Source of the DNA: Patella vulgata
Lineage: Eukaryota > Mollusca > Gastropoda > Patellidae
Assembly: GCF_932274485.2 (NCBI RefSeq)
Contig: NC_065880.2
Location: forward strand, 6,239,695-6,303,694
Length of the DNA: 64,000 nt
Direction: 5' to 3'
The position numbers and the translations under genes were made by a program. Under the pieces are notes generated by a model. It had not been told where the DNA came from. It saw only the letters and a list, made by a program, of their open reading frames with translations, and ran no database searches. Position 1 is the first letter of the stretch; each line of letters opens with the position of its first letter. Below, piece after piece: positions 18,871 through 31,255 of the stretch.

Positions 18871-19049
18871 GTGTATCTCTAGGAAATAGAAAGCAACATT
18901 TGAATTGGTGTTCCCCAAGAACAGATATTGAAATGTGGTGTCTGTGAAAGTGTTTTTGTTTGTGCATGCTATTATGCAATAAGGTTTGTGTTATTGTTAA
19001 GAAATTTCTGATGTTTATTTTGATGATTGTTTTTTTAATTCATATAACA

Positions 19050-19150
19050 GTGTAACCTATAATTCATATAACCTTACTACATGTTTGATGATAGTGTAAC
19101 CTATAATTCATATAACCTTATTACATGTTTGATGATAGTGTAACGTATAA
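19050..19150 (+). repeat. 44-bp tandem repeat, about 2.3 copies
   Basis: TGTAACCTATAATTCATATA starts at 19051, 19095 and (partial) 19139. Confidence 0.85.
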
Positions 19151-20989
19151 TTCGAATCCCATTTAAAGATTATAATAAAAATTTGAAGGTTTTTATAACA
19201 AGTTTTATATAAAAACCAAAATAACAATGACACCAGAAGAGTGGGTGGAATTGGTGTAATATTGTATTTACACATCAATATATTTCTTTGGCTTAAAATT
19301 AAATAGATAAAAGATTTGTATTGAATTTTGTATGTTGATTTGTATCTTTGGGTTGAAAGTAATTTTTGGTAATTTTTAACATCTTAATTTTCTGCCCTGA
19401 CTGGGCTAATGACGATATGATTTTTTTCTTGCTGTGTCTGTAGGTAAACCTAACTTAAATTTTATGACAATTTGTGTAAATGGAATATTTAATGAAAATC
19501 CTAATTATTCCTTTTAATTAGCATAATGGAATTAATGTATATAAATCTTCTTCATACTGTCAAATAAAACTTATATATTTTTATTCTTTTGTTTTAATCC
19601 TATATCCGTATGTTAATGATATAAATCTGATATAAGTACTTATAATATATTTAACACTAGTTTTCATATAGATATTCATTTTAAATACAACAAGTCTTGT
19701 TTATAAATACAACAATATTATTAAATGTCGTTCTTCCACTGAAATTCTTACAATTAGCATATACCATTGTACATACGTATATCAGTTAAAGGGATTGTTT
19801 GAGTTTTAGTCCAGCCATGCGAGAAAATTATAAAGTGACTTGAACATCAACTATTAACTGATATTTAGATATTTGTAGTTAAAGAATAAAAATCTCTGTT
19901 TTAGTAATGAAATGATTCTTGAAACATGATGAGAACCCACAACAAATGCCGGAAGAATATGGTGACAGTCCCTTTAAATAAAATTCAAGTTCACATCTTT
20001 GGAATACATGTAAATCATGCCTTAAATTTTGATAGTTATATTTATTGTGAGAGTTATTTACTTAAATAAATGTTTTTACTACCGTTATTTAAACATTGTA
20101 TATTGATGTAAATACATGTATAAACGTCATTCTTGATTAATTGTTATATTATTATACTATATTTAACCTCATTCTTCTGCTCAATCAAAATATATTTATG
20201 GTAGTTGGTCTTCTACACTTTGTATTATTTCTACAAAACATCTTGTATTATTTTGAACCTTTTTTTAAAGTGCTGTTAGAATTTCACCTGTGGCAGCAGA
20301 CTGATAACAATCATTTGAATTTCAAAATTAGAATAAGCTCAATTTACGAAGAAAAGCTTATAAAATTTATTAATGTTTTTATATTTTTTGATGAAATAAT
20401 TAAGAGTAGATTGTATTGTTGTAATCTAAAACTATATCATTTTTAATCTTTACTGTCTATGAGAAAACCCCCTGCCTCAATCCTAAACAATTACATATAT
20501 TCCTGTAAATGTGGATAGTATGACGTTATGTCAGTAAGCCATTCTGACTTATGGTATATAAATTGTATTAATCTGAACTAAGAAATATATGTTAGTGTAA
20601 TAGATACAGGTCATACAATTTATATAGCACATATTATAGTAGCAACAAGAACAAATTATCAGGAATCGCTAACTGAGTTATTATAGTTTTTTTTTAATTG
20701 TTAATTAATTTGACAAATGATAAAAGTAGTTTACTGACCTACTAACATTAGTGCTAGTTTTTACCTACCATAATATGATATACATTCGTGAATTGCCTTC
20801 ATTGTGTATTGAATAAATTTATATGAAAACCAACAAGTTCTTTTGTTTTATCCCAAATAACATACCAACCTATATTAATGTTTTAAGTGTGTGCTTGCTT
20901 AGGTCTACTTTGATGGGACAGAATGCAAATCTTTGTCCTCGTCAAACATCAAATCCAATTCGCGATGCTTAACCACAAGAGTATAAAGT

Positions 20990-21235
20990 GGGTGGGTGGG
21001 TGGGGGGGCTAGTGGTTTAAAGCGTGCGCGTGAGATCACAAGGTCTGTCATTGAGTCAAGTGGTGTGGTTTCGAATCCCCACTCGAATGTGTCAAGGAGT
21101 AGGGTCGCCTGTCCAACCTCAAAGGTTTTCTCGCACTGCTAAAAATCCCTACACGCAGGTGAATTAATGAAATAAAATTAAACCATATGTTAGTGCCGAC
21201 CTAGTTTATGTTGAGTGGACGTTAAACCCCATTTC
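20990..21235 (+). mobile_element. SINE-B copy
   Basis: Head (CTAGTGGTTTAAAGCGTGCG, B box GGTTTCGAATCCCC), body (GTCAAGGAGTAGGGTCGCC) and tail (GAGTGGACGTTAAACCCC). Immediately followed by a SINE-A-type head. Confidence 0.85.
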
Positions 21236-21261
21236 TATTTTTGTCCCTCTGTGAGTATAAT

Positions 21262-21432
21262 GTATAACTCGAGGAGCAGCGGTGGCTCAGTGAATAAAGC
21301 GCTATATCCAGGAGGTCCCGGATTTGATCCCGTTGTTGGACATAATACGTGCCCCTCGAACGACAAGAAGCTGTTCCTTGTCAGGCCCTCGTTAAAATCA
21401 AAGGTGCAATTTAGTGAATATCAAGCACATAA
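21262..21432 (+). mobile_element. SINE-A-type tRNA head and partial body
   Basis: GTGGCTCAGTGAATAAAGCG resembles an A box and GGATTTGATCCCG a B box, followed by the SINE-A segment CTTGTCAGGCCCTCGTTAAA. It may be a subfamily distinct from the copy at 62507. Confidence 0.65.
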
Positions 21433-21639
21433 GTGACACATCCCTAGGAATATCTATTAGTTTTAGACAATGGGAAGAAACATGTTATTGGAACCATAGT
21501 CATGTTAATATGTAAATCAAGCGACCTTTTCATAATTCAATAAAGTCCAGCGTTATCTAAACTGGAAAGCCACAGCTGTACACTGAAGGTGAAACCCAAT
21601 TAGAATTAACCAGCCTGATTTTCATCTGTACAGCTGACA

Positions 21640-21880
21640 AGTAGTTTGGATGGCCTTAAAAAACAGAGATCCAGTCGTGAACACAGTGACAAGCATGTAA
21701 AAAGACTACTGACAGTCATTTAGCAACAAACATATTTCTATAATTTTGTGGGCAATGCAAGGTAGGAGAATTTTGCCCAGACAGTGCAACCTTTCCATGA
21801 ACCTCTTTGTCGATTTCCAACTGCCAATGGTTCTTTTACGTGCACACCAATATGTACACACTGGGATGCTGGTTTTTTAT
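21640..21880 (-). mobile_element. SINE-A remnant, reverse
   Basis: Diverged blocks GAGAATTTTGCCCAGACAG, GATTTCCAACTGCCAATGG and TTCTTTTACGTGCACACC. A short palindrome (about 21951-21990, containing CATAATATGGAA and complement) follows. From 22000 to 22560 I recognise nothing. Confidence 0.65.
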
Positions 21881-22578
21881 TTATATGTAAATGAACTAAA
21901 AACAATTTTACATTTGTTTATTAAATAATACTATTTATAATTTACAAAAAAACATAATATGGAACACAATTACTATTCCATATTATGTTTTTCCATATAT
22001 GTTTTTTTGTATTACGTATGTCAATTGCTAAATGCCGCTCAAAGAAGATATTTATAATTTGTGAGATGGGTGTAAGAACAGGACCCTCATATAGGGAGGG
22101 GCTGCGAGAACATATGCCCAGATGCGACACGTCTTGGGGTGGGTGGGGGGCGGCAAATTACCTAAGTGAGGTAGCAATTCAGCAGCCTTGACTTCCACAA
22201 AATCTGTGTAAACCAGTTCATATTTCAGCAAATAGAGAGGGTAGAATTATGATTTTTCCAAGATATATATTAGAGTTTTTCGATCAAATGGAGAGTTGAA
22301 GGGAAAATAAATCTAACAATTTTACATATAAGTTGATTTTATACATAGTTATTTAGATAAAGTGTTAAAAATATAAAAAATTGTATTTTAAAATGTCTTT
22401 AAATCATAAAAGTCAAGTGAGCCTAGGCATTGAACAAAGCAGTTACAGTATGCAAGAGGGGGGAGGGGGTCACTGAAACTTTTACCCTGGAGCAACACAA
22501 AGGGTTGTGATGGCCGTGTGAAAGAATTATAAAAATGTTTTTAAAACATACGAGAGCTTGAATCATGCCTCCTATAGG

Positions 22579-22925
22579 CTCACCACAAGCAATAAGAACT
22601 TTTATTATAGCTAGAACTGTTAGCTCTTTATCTAAATCTTATATAGACTCACCACAAGCAACAGGAACTATTATTATAGCTAGAACTGTTAGCTCTTTAT
22701 CTAAATCTTATATAGACTCACCACAAGCAACAAGAACTATTATTATAGCTAGAACTGTTAGCTCTTTATCTAAATCTTATATAGGCTCACCACAAGCAAC
22801 AAGAACTATTATTATAGCTAGAACTGTTAGCTCTTTATCTAAATCTTATATAGGCTCACCACAAGCAACAAGAACTATTATTATAACTAGAACTGTTAGC
22901 TCTTTATCTAAATCTTATATAATAC
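22579..22925 (+). repeat. 69-bp tandem repeat, five copies, built from a MITE-1 end
   Basis: Units start at 22579, 22648, 22717, 22786 and 22855. Each holds CTCACCACAAGCAACAAGAA followed by ATTATAGCTAGAACTGTTAG and CTCTTTATCTAAATCTTATA. The second half matches the terminal part of MITE-1 (TATTATAGTGAGAACTGCCAG, CTCTTTATCTAATC elsewhere). The 23-residue periodic open frame is a by-product of the 69-bp period. Confidence 0.93.
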
Positions 22926-23029
22926 TTCTTGAAGAAAGCATAATTAATCTCCTGAGTCGGATTGAAAAAAGAGTAATCAGAAGATTTTAACGAAGATTAC
23001 AGGTGGCCTTGACTTTTGATCATATCCCA

Positions 23030-25515
23030 TTTATATCATCTGTAGAAGATTCCGAATATTGACCCAATTTTTCATTCATCATATCTTTGTAAAAACTCAA
23101 CAGAATTTTTGGGGGGTCTGGCACGCCCGTCAGTGATTCAATTTTTACAATATTTCAAATATTAGAGACATTGAATAAAATGTAAATAAATATTTTCGTA
23201 AGTAAATTGTAAATTTGAAGCCTAGATTGTAGAATATATATATTTGGTATTTTTATCGACAAAAGTAGAGGTATATTATAAATTATTTCAATCTTTTAAG
23301 AAATCTACAAATTCTTCTAGTTCTCTTTGTTTAGCTTGTTTATGTGCCCATCAATTCTCCATTACTTCAGCTGACACTTTCCATTTTTCATGATAAATTC
23401 ATTTATCACAGAAAGGATATTTTTACCTCCTAAAAAACAAAAACAAACATAAGCTATGTCTTTAAAGACATATGTTAAAGGAGACATGCTTGAACTATTT
23501 ATAATAATCTTATATTATGTGTTATTATTTATTTTAAATGTAACACAAATTAATTAAATAAAGTAACACTCAATAACCATACCATTTCAGCAGGATTATA
23601 ACAATATGATATGGTAAGCAGGATTATAACTTTATGATATGGTAAGCAGGATTATAACTATATGATATGGTAAGCAGGATTATAACTATTTGATATGGTA
23701 AGCAGGATTATAACTATATGATATGGTAAGCAGGATTATAACTATATGATATGGTAAGTGGGATTATAACTGTATGATATGAAATGGGGTTTAAGTTTTA
23801 ATTTTCTTCACCCATTCAGGTAATGAAGATGGTCGCCATGACTGCCAGCAGTATTATAAATATTTACCTATAAATGGAGGTGTTTTCATGTACGTATCTA
23901 AACAACCATTATGAAACAGATGACCACAATAAACTCACTACGACCTTTCAGTTGATTCTGAAATAAAATATTTTTCACACTTTATCTGATTGTTCCATCT
24001 TAAAGTCTTGATGCATCATTTTTCACATATTATCTAATTGTCTACATCTTAATCCATGCTAAAATCTACCGGTACTCAAATTAATTATTTCAAATTTAAT
24101 TTAATTAAGAAAAAAAAATAAGAATATCAACAGTGGTATATCTTTATGATCCCCTGTTCACATATCAACCTATTGCAGTAGTTCTGCCTCTTGATAAATT
24201 TCACAGATTTAAAACTTTTTGTGTTTCTAACTAGTTTATAAAGGGCTGCATCCTAGATTAAACCATTATTAATATTATACAGTCTTTGTCAAGTTTGTTG
24301 TTAGAGAATTAATACGCTTTGGTTATTAGACAATAAAATATAAAAAAAAGATCAGGCCTACCTCAGGATCTTCCGCTAAAACAGTGGACAGTTTTCTAGT
24401 GGATATTTCTTGACACAATCACGTATCAAATAATCACAAACAACTTTTAATGAATGTAGCAGCTCTGAAAAACATAAACAAAACATAGGTTTTCTTTTAT
24501 AGATAATGGAGAGAATATTTACAAGGCGCTAAAAACATATCAAGGTATTGTTTATACTATTTTTAAAATTATTCTAATTTTTTAGATATATTTTGTAGTT
24601 TTTTTTACACAGAAACTATCAATGTAACTTTAAGGTTCAATTCTTAGAAATTCTATTTTTTAACAGTATCAGTTGGTCAAATAATGGATTAAATCCTACT
24701 TCTATATCATCCAGAAAGGATAACTCTTATTTGACTTATCTCCCCTTAAACCTCAATTTAAAACTTGTCTTCCTTGTACCTCACTCAATAAAAACAATTT
24801 ACAAACATTTCTAAATAAAATAGTAAATCTCCCCTTAAATAAGAATTTTAAACTTATCTGCAGAATCGCATCACTCAAAAATATCACATGGCTAAAAACA
24901 TATTCTAAATAAAATTGTAAATGACTAATCTATGTCAAGATAGACAGAATCAACTGCAACAAATATAAACAAAGAAATCTGGAGAGATATATTCTAGGAA
25001 TCATTTAATGATATTGGGTATTTTTAACTCTGACATCAGAAAAGTGGATGTTAATTTATAAAATGAAAAATAAATTAATTTTTCTTACCTTCTATAGTAA
25101 ATATATTCTTTAAACATCATTTCAAATATTATTCTGATTCCTCTGCAATCTTATCTCTTGGTTAATATAATTCATTGTGTTGTTATTTAAAACAATATTG
25201 GGTTAAAGTTGACTTTGATGACCACCAAAACATCACATCAGTTGATTTTCTATTCCTGTTATTCAACCTGGTAATACTACTTTCAATTTGTTTATAAATA
25301 GATTTAACGTGACCTATTGACCTGTGACGTTGTAATCGCATGTTACTAGTTTTAATGACAGGTAGCCTGTCTGTGTACAGAATTTTGTTGATATTCACAG
25401 AAAATGGTTTATAACAAATCTTTAAATTTACATCAAAATAAAACAAAACATTTTCATTTAGTTCTAATATAATTATTAACTAGTAAAATAAAGATGTTGT
25501 ATGATTATTTATATT
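23030..25515. other. AT-rich intergenic sequence
   Basis: No gene found. It includes a 28-bp minisatellite (23590-23785) with a SINE-A scrap just after it. The right end is the probable 3' UTR of the CARD-ankyrin gene, which is transcribed leftwards. Confidence 0.5.
23590..23785 (+). repeat. 28-bp minisatellite, seven copies
   Basis: Seven units of AGGATTATAACTATATGATA plus TGGTAAGC, nearly identical. The array ends at a reversed SINE-A fragment (ATATGAAATGGGGTTTAAG). Confidence 0.92.
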
Positions 25516-26150
25516 CTATTTATCAAGGCCTATTTCACGTAAATATGATTCACATTCTGTGTTACCGAACAGACGAGCATATTCTAATAAACTACCAAAA
25601 TCACTCTTAACATCTAACATGGCACCCGCAGAGTAGAGTAACTTTAACTTCTCTACTATTTGTTTGTCAGATAGAATACAATAAAATACTGGTGTCTTAT
25701 TATTATCATCCCTACCATCTTTATCAAGTCCTTGTTCCAGTAAATATTGTATACAGTCTGAGTCTGTTGTACTATACCAACAAGCATGGTGTAATATACT
25801 ACGACCATTATTATCCTTGACATTTAACATGGCACCAGCAGAGTAGAGTAATTTTACCTTCTCCATTGGGTTAATTTTAGATTGAACACAATAAAATATT
25901 GGTGGTAGTCCATAGACAGGAATATTTACATTTATATTTTTTTGTATTAAATTGTTGACTTCATCAAGTGTACCACGTAGACAAGTTTTACGTATTGATT
26001 CCTCGTCCATTATATTGTTGTCGGTTGTTTTATTATAGTTAGTTGTTATTACATCTTGTGTAACAAATGGTTGGTTTAATAATGAAGTTGTTGATGTGAT
26101 GGTGGCCATATTATTGTTTTGTATAGATGTCTGACTATATTTAACATCAT
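25516..26150 (-). CDS. CARD-ankyrin gene, exon 5 (ankyrin repeats, stop)
   Basis: 635 nt from ATTTCAG to TAG. A Ser/Thr/Asn-rich start is followed by ankyrin repeats: RKTCLRGTLDEVNNLIQKNI, PIFYCVQSKINPMEKVKLLY, SILHHACWYSTTDSDCIQYL, VFYCILSDKQIVEKLKLLYS and a last half-repeat. LLYSAGAMLxVK occurs twice, so two repeats are recent sisters. Confidence 0.88.
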
Positions 26151-29100
26151 CTGAAATTATATAATATTAATATTAGTTAACTACCTGTTCGTATATACCG
26201 TTCTGATAGTGGTTAAAAACCCTGACCATCTTTAAACTAGGTTATCTTTGTTGTCTGAACGTACATGTGAAACAAGAAGATATTGGACAATATCATATTA
26301 CATGCAATTCTACTATTTTATTGTCTGCGATATCACCCAAAGTAGAAGCAGATGTTAAGCTCCAAAAAACAAACGATCTACTGTTTGTGTAAAGGGGGGG
26401 GGGGGAATTTAAGTTACGGTCGGAAAAACATCATAACTCATCTACGATTGTTGTGTTATGTATACATATATATTTGAACGTTAATCAAAATCGAATCAAA
26501 CGTTTTGATTTCTAGAGGTTTTATAAACTGTAATTGCGGGCATTAATCCACAAAATGATGACCCGGTATGTACCAAAATTGATCCCACAAGAGTATTTTG
26601 AGATATAAACATATACTTTAAATTTAAGAAACAAAATCAGAAAAGTTACAATGATGGTCAATGGTACTCTATTTTTAATTAATGTCAACAAGGCTATGTA
26701 TGACATTTTGTTTCATTTCTAGGTAGTGGATTATGATATCTGATCAATGTTTGCTTCAGACACCACACTACAAACTGCTAAGAGCATTTCTCTATTGTGA
26801 TGTGGATTTTAGCGCCCATAAGACTACTTATTATGTATTATTATTATCTGTATTCTGATTGGTTGATAGTATGCGCTTTAGTCAATGATCTTCTGTCTTA
26901 ATTGCTAGATGTTGTTGGTCACACATGTAAGTGACTTCTTCAGAGTGAGAATAATTTTCAATGTTACAATTGGAGAACATATAAAGTCGCTATGTAACAA
27001 CTCCTGTAGGGGAATCAAGTGAAAAAATCCATTAGTGAAGACAACACGGCAATAATTTACAGTACATGAACTGCCGAAATAGGAATATATCATATTTTAT
27101 ATTACCTGTTGTAATGCCGTCAAGTGGTTTATCATCTGGTGGTAGACTACAGTCTATATCATCTGTCTCATTTACATCTAGAGGTTCTTGTTTTACAAGC
27201 AGTTTCCCATCTGTTGCTTGAATATCAACTGGTGAATAACCGGAATCATTTATTCCTACATTTGAAATATTGAGATAATAAATAAAAAAAAGACAGATAT
27301 AAACTAAATGGATATAAACACGTAATATTAGTTTCAGATTTAAATCTTTAAAATCAAAATGCACCAAACGAATCTGGCTGTTATAAGATCGGGTACGCCA
27401 TTTGTCACTTATGGATAAATAAATGGATAAAGAATTCCATTAAAGGAATGGTATATATATCAGATAGTGTAAACGGTTCTCTCCGTATAAATTATTCATA
27501 AAAGAGTCAAGTTACTGTATATTGGGGTTGGCCAAGAATGTACTCTGCTCTGAACATAATACTAAATATACAGCCACTGGTTGTTAAATATCAAACACAG
27601 TTTATCCTGGTTTACCTTGTCCATTATCATCGTCTTCAATTTCTTCTTTAATTCTGTCTATAATAACGTTTTGTTCATAAATTCGGTCCAGTTCATCGCA
27701 CAAAATACTGTTTCTCACTTTCGTCATTTGTAGGTCTTCATTTCTTGAGTCCCTTTCCTCTTTTAGTTGGTCCAATAGCTTCGTTTTTGTTCTCATCTCT
27801 GACTTGAATCGAACAAAGATATTGGTTTTTGTTTTTACAGCTAACCTTAACGAGTTCAACGTCATTTTTATCCTTTGGTTCTCCTTTTCACTTATCTGTT
27901 TTTCTTGTTTTATTTGTTGAAGTCTTTCCTGTAACTGTAAATATTTGTCATCTTCCTCTGATTCTTTCTCTTCCCTTTCAACAATACCATCCATATCAAT
28001 ATCTGAAATTATTATAAACAAGCCAACAGTGAGGCTGATGTCCCCCGCCGAAATTGCAAAATAAATAGATGACACATATTAATTAATCGCACATTTATTT
28101 TTTTCACTAAGTTTCATCACTCTCTATCAGATAGAATCAAGATTATCTTGTCCCAAACCATCGACAAATGAAATCGATTAGCTCTGCTTAGCTTCAGCTC
28201 GAAATGTTAATTATTGAACTCAGTCAAGACATTCACCTAATGAACATCTACATATACATCAAGTTTAAACATTCACCTAATAGACACCTATGCCAAGTTT
28301 GAACATTCTACCTCAATTAGAAGGAGAGTTATTGTGTTCCAAAGTTTCTACCAATCAAATTGCTTATCACTCTGCTTACCCTCAGCAAAAAATGTTCATT
28401 ATCGAACTTAGTTAAGGTATTCATATAATAAATCTATACACCAAGTTTCATCAATCTCACTTAATTAGAACTAAAGTTATCGTGTCCCAAAGCATCAACC
28501 AATCAAATTGCTTATCTCTGCTTACCCTAAGCGGAAAATGCTCATCTTCGAACACCATCAAGGCATTGACCTAATCAACACATACACCAAGTTTGAACAT
28601 TCTAGCTCAATTAGGAAGAGAGTTATCGTGCCCCAAAGTATCAACCAATCAAATTGCTTATCTCTGCTTACCCTAAGCGGAAAATGCTCATCTTCGAACT
28701 CCATCAAGGCATTGACCTAATAAACACATACACCAAGTTTGAACATTCTAGCTCAATTAAAAGTTATCGTGTCCCAAAGCATCAACCAATCAAATTGCTT
28801 ATCTCTGCTTACCCTAAGCGGAAAATGCTCATCTTCGAACTCCATCAAGGCATTGACCTAATCAACACATACACCAAGTTTGAACATTCTAGCCCAATTA
28901 GGAAGAGAGTTATCGTGTCCCAAAGCATCAACCAATCAAATTGCTTATCTCTGCTTACCCTAAGCGGAAAATGCTCATCTTCGAACTCCATCAAGGCATT
29001 GACCTAATAAACACATACACCAAGTTTGAACATTCTATTTCAATTAGGAAGAGAGTTATTGTGTCCCAAAAAGTGTGACGGACAGACAGACGGACGGACA

Positions 29101-30295
29101 GACGGACAGACAGACGGACAGACAGACTGACAGACAGACGGACAGACAGACGGACGAACCCATTTTAATAGTCCCCTGCTTTCTTCGAAAGGCGGGGGAC
29201 AATAACAAAATAATGTTATGTTACATATCTGAAAGAGAAAATTTTCAGCGATTAACTCGATTCATCTTATTAATATAAGAATAATAGGAGAATCCCTGAA
29301 GGGAAAATATTTAAATGAATATTACTGACAAATTAAAATATATAAATTGTGCTAATTTACTTACCCGATGCTAATTGTTCAGCTACTGCTCCATATCCAA
29401 ATTCATTTAAACAATGAATGAATTTAGAATATGCATTTATACCACAAGTCCGAAGAATATCTAGAAATTGACGTATCATTGCTTTTGTACTCCTTGATTC
29501 CGCTCTTCTGATTTTTTCCAAGTCATCTTCATTTAGTACTTGTTTTTCATATAAACTGTCTAATAATGGTTGTAGAGGAGCCAGATTCTCGGTTAAATAC
29601 ACATAGTTAGATATTATCCTCAAGTTATCTTCAGGTAACATCTTCCCTTTCTCTCTTCGAGTTATAACCTTTCTCCTCTTAGCATCGGGTGAGCTCTCTG
29701 GGTATTCTACTGAGAAAATATACAGTACAATATTATAACTGTATCTATAATAATAATTTGTATGATTACCAATAATATTATAACAACAAGGTTTATTTAT
29801 CAGCTGTTAATGCCCTGTAACTGATTTTCTGTCCGTTCTGTGGGGCTACAGTCACTAAGTGAATCTGGCACAGGGTAATAAGCCAGGAGGTGACATGGAA
29901 AAATACCTAGTCAGTCGGATGAGACGTGCGTAACAGAGCTTTGAGTATAATTTCCGTCCAAATATGACAAGGGAAACAATTTGCCACAAGAAACAACTGC
30001 ATGATTCTTGATGGCGACATATAATTAACAGTTATTGTAATATGACAAAGGAATGCAGCAAGAATTTAACCCGTTCTGTTAGACTCCATACAGTGTCTGA
30101 TCCCTGAACATGTATCTATATCTTTTATTCAATATAGTATTCATTTCGACAATATCATATTAAGGACGACCTCAAATCATTTATACCGATGCCTACAAAA
30201 TATTTGACCCTTTCTAAAAATACTACATCATTATAAAATTCAACACAGATTAAAATATTAGGTTAATTACCTGATACACTGGAGACGCCAGCCAT
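25516..30295 (-). CDS. CARD - coiled coil - ankyrin repeat protein (complete, 5 exons, 513 aa)
   Basis: Five exons with GT-AG introns, every intron in phase 1, join into one open frame of 1542 nt. Reading order: residues 1-31 end in a basic stretch (AKRRKVITRREKGK) that looks like a nuclear localisation signal. Residues about 33-121 form a CARD domain (LPEDNLRIISNYVYLTENL ... LEKIRRAESRSTKAMIRQFL ... FGYGAVAEQL). Residues about 124-250 are charged coiled coil with an acidic end. Residues 253-302 form an acidic linker with VKQEP, a fit to the sumoylation consensus. Residues about 345-513 hold four to five ankyrin repeats. CARDs pair with other CARDs to nucleate apoptotic or inflammatory complexes, so an adaptor role is likely, possibly nuclear. 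I know of no standard vertebrate protein with this order. The initiator ATG lies in an A-rich context (GAAAATGG). Confidence 0.88.
27106..27255 (-). CDS. CARD-ankyrin gene, exon 4 (acidic linker)
   Basis: 150 nt encoding GINDSGYSPVDIQ ... LLVKQEPLDV ... PPDDKPLDGITT. Low-complexity acidic linker with one sumoylation-consensus match. Acceptor TGTAG, donor GTAATA. Size and phase (2+147+1) make it removable without a frame change. Confidence 0.78.
27616..28002 (-). CDS. CARD-ankyrin gene, exon 3 (coiled coil)
   Basis: 387 nt encoding about 129 residues rich in Glu, Lys, Gln and Leu in heptad-like spacing (YLQLQERLQQIKQEKQISEK), with an acidic end (KEEIEDDDNG). Acceptor TTTCAG, donor GTAAAC. A TIR element begins only about 36 bp upstream of the acceptor. 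Confidence 0.85.
28190..29060 (+). repeat. About 147-150-bp tandem repeat, six units
   Basis: The last four units are nearly identical (ATCATCTTCGAACTCCATCAAGG-type core, CACATACACCAAGTTTGAAC). The left units are diverged, so the array grew towards the right end. Confidence 0.88.
29078..29155 (+). repeat. CAGA/CGGA microsatellite
   Basis: GACAGACAGACGGACGGACA-type run near the right end of the TIR element. Confidence 0.92.
29365..29709 (-). CDS. CARD-ankyrin gene, exon 2 (NLS and CARD)
   Basis: 345 nt between TTTTCTCAG and GTAAGT. It encodes the basic segment and the whole CARD, the six-helix fold being suggested by the LLDSLYEKQVLNEDDLEKIR and AYSKFIHCLNEFGYGAVAEQ segments. An ATG lies inside the exon (MLPEDN), but the open frame continues upstream to the acceptor and joins exon 1. 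Confidence 0.88.
30271..30295 (-). CDS. CARD-ankyrin gene, exon 1 (start codon)
   Basis: ATG plus seven codons (MAGVSSVS) and the first base of Val, ending at a GTAATT donor. Chosen as the start because its phase-1 end joins exon 2 in frame and no coding continues upstream. Confidence 0.75.
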
Positions 30296-31255
30296 TTTCT
30301 TTGATATCTGTTAATTGAGATAATTTTATCAAGATATGACCATACCAGATATCTATAATATAAATCAATAATATAATCAATAATAAAATCAATATAAAAT
30401 ACCAGATATCTATAATATAAATCAATAATATAATCAATAATAAAATATTGATCTAGTTCTAGATTTACTCTTTGGATCGTACCTTAATTACAGTCTCTCT
30501 TGCTATAGTAAGTGTCAATTGAGATGCCCGTCTACTCAACTGTATATACATGTACATATGTGTTTTATAATACAAGTATCGTATGATACAAGACAGAGAT
30601 AATGTCATCACACCTGGTTGATCACGATTCAGTTAAAGAGACATATCATGGACAAATAATCAAATAATGACAGAAGTTCAGTGTAACCAAGAATTTACAA
30701 ATAATATACAAATATTTGATTTCATATATTCTATATTAAAGAGTCACCCAGCTATAGCCTATGTGGTATATCAAAATTAAAACGTATCAGATAAGATAAT
30801 AGTAAAATATGCCTTTCTAATCAATGGATATATCGTCAACTACTTTAATATTTCAATAGATGATATAATTACTTTATTCAACAATATTTGACTTGGTGAT
30901 TTTTTTTTTCTTTTAAAATATAAAACATTGTTATTGCCTACTTCACTCCGATTTTGTTTTGCTTCTGTTATTTTGTCTCCTATTTCAGATATTTTGACGT
31001 CTTATGAAGAAACAAAAGTAACAATTGTCCCAGATATTGCTATGTTATTATCCGAGTTGTTAGATATACCCTTGTAATAATGGTATATTCACACATCGAT
31101 GACGTGAAGTATGTATTATTAGAAGTCAATATATATAGTTGTATCAGGGGTTGGTATAATAAAATGAGTGGATGCTATATATTAGTATTTATCTGAAAAG
31201 TGGGTGGAGCTTATCATTGACACACGGATTATGAATACTATACCAATAGGGAGAT
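30296..31255. other. 5' flank of the CARD-ankyrin gene
   Basis: AT-rich sequence with a direct duplication near 30340-30450 (ACCAGATATCTATAATATAA twice). The promoter and 5' UTR of the leftward gene must lie here. I see no convincing TATA box. Confidence 0.45.

Larger units (their letters stand above)
17373..20985 (+). other. Probable anoctamin 3' UTR and AT-rich intergenic sequence
   Basis: No coding signal. Several AATAAA hexamers occur (for example near 19564 and 20812), so the true polyadenylation site cannot be chosen from sequence alone. It includes a reversed SINE-B scrap (18740-18870) and a 44-bp tandem repeat at 19050-19150. The small open frame near 20141-20446 is AT-rich and looks random. 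Confidence 0.5.
28039..29201. mobile_element. Non-autonomous element with GTCCCCCGCC terminal inverted repeats and internal satellite
   Basis: Ends GTCCCCCGCC and GGCGGGGGAC are perfect 10-bp inverted repeats. Inside are about six units of a roughly 147-150-bp repeat (28190-29060; ATCAACCAATCAAATTGCTT, CCCTAAGCGGAAAATGCTCA), then a CAGA/CGGA microsatellite (29078-29155), then the terminal hairpin. It fills most of intron 2 of the CARD-ankyrin gene. Open frames through the 147-bp units are by-products of their period. I cannot assign a superfamily. Confidence 0.75.

Noticed and set aside
22565-22990. 141-codon open frame with 23-residue repeats
   Set aside because: The 69-bp period keeps any frame open; the unit derives from a MITE end.
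28508-29007. Two repeated open frames (LISAYPKRKMLIFE)
   Set aside because: They follow the 147-bp internal repeat of a TIR element inside an intron on the opposite strand.
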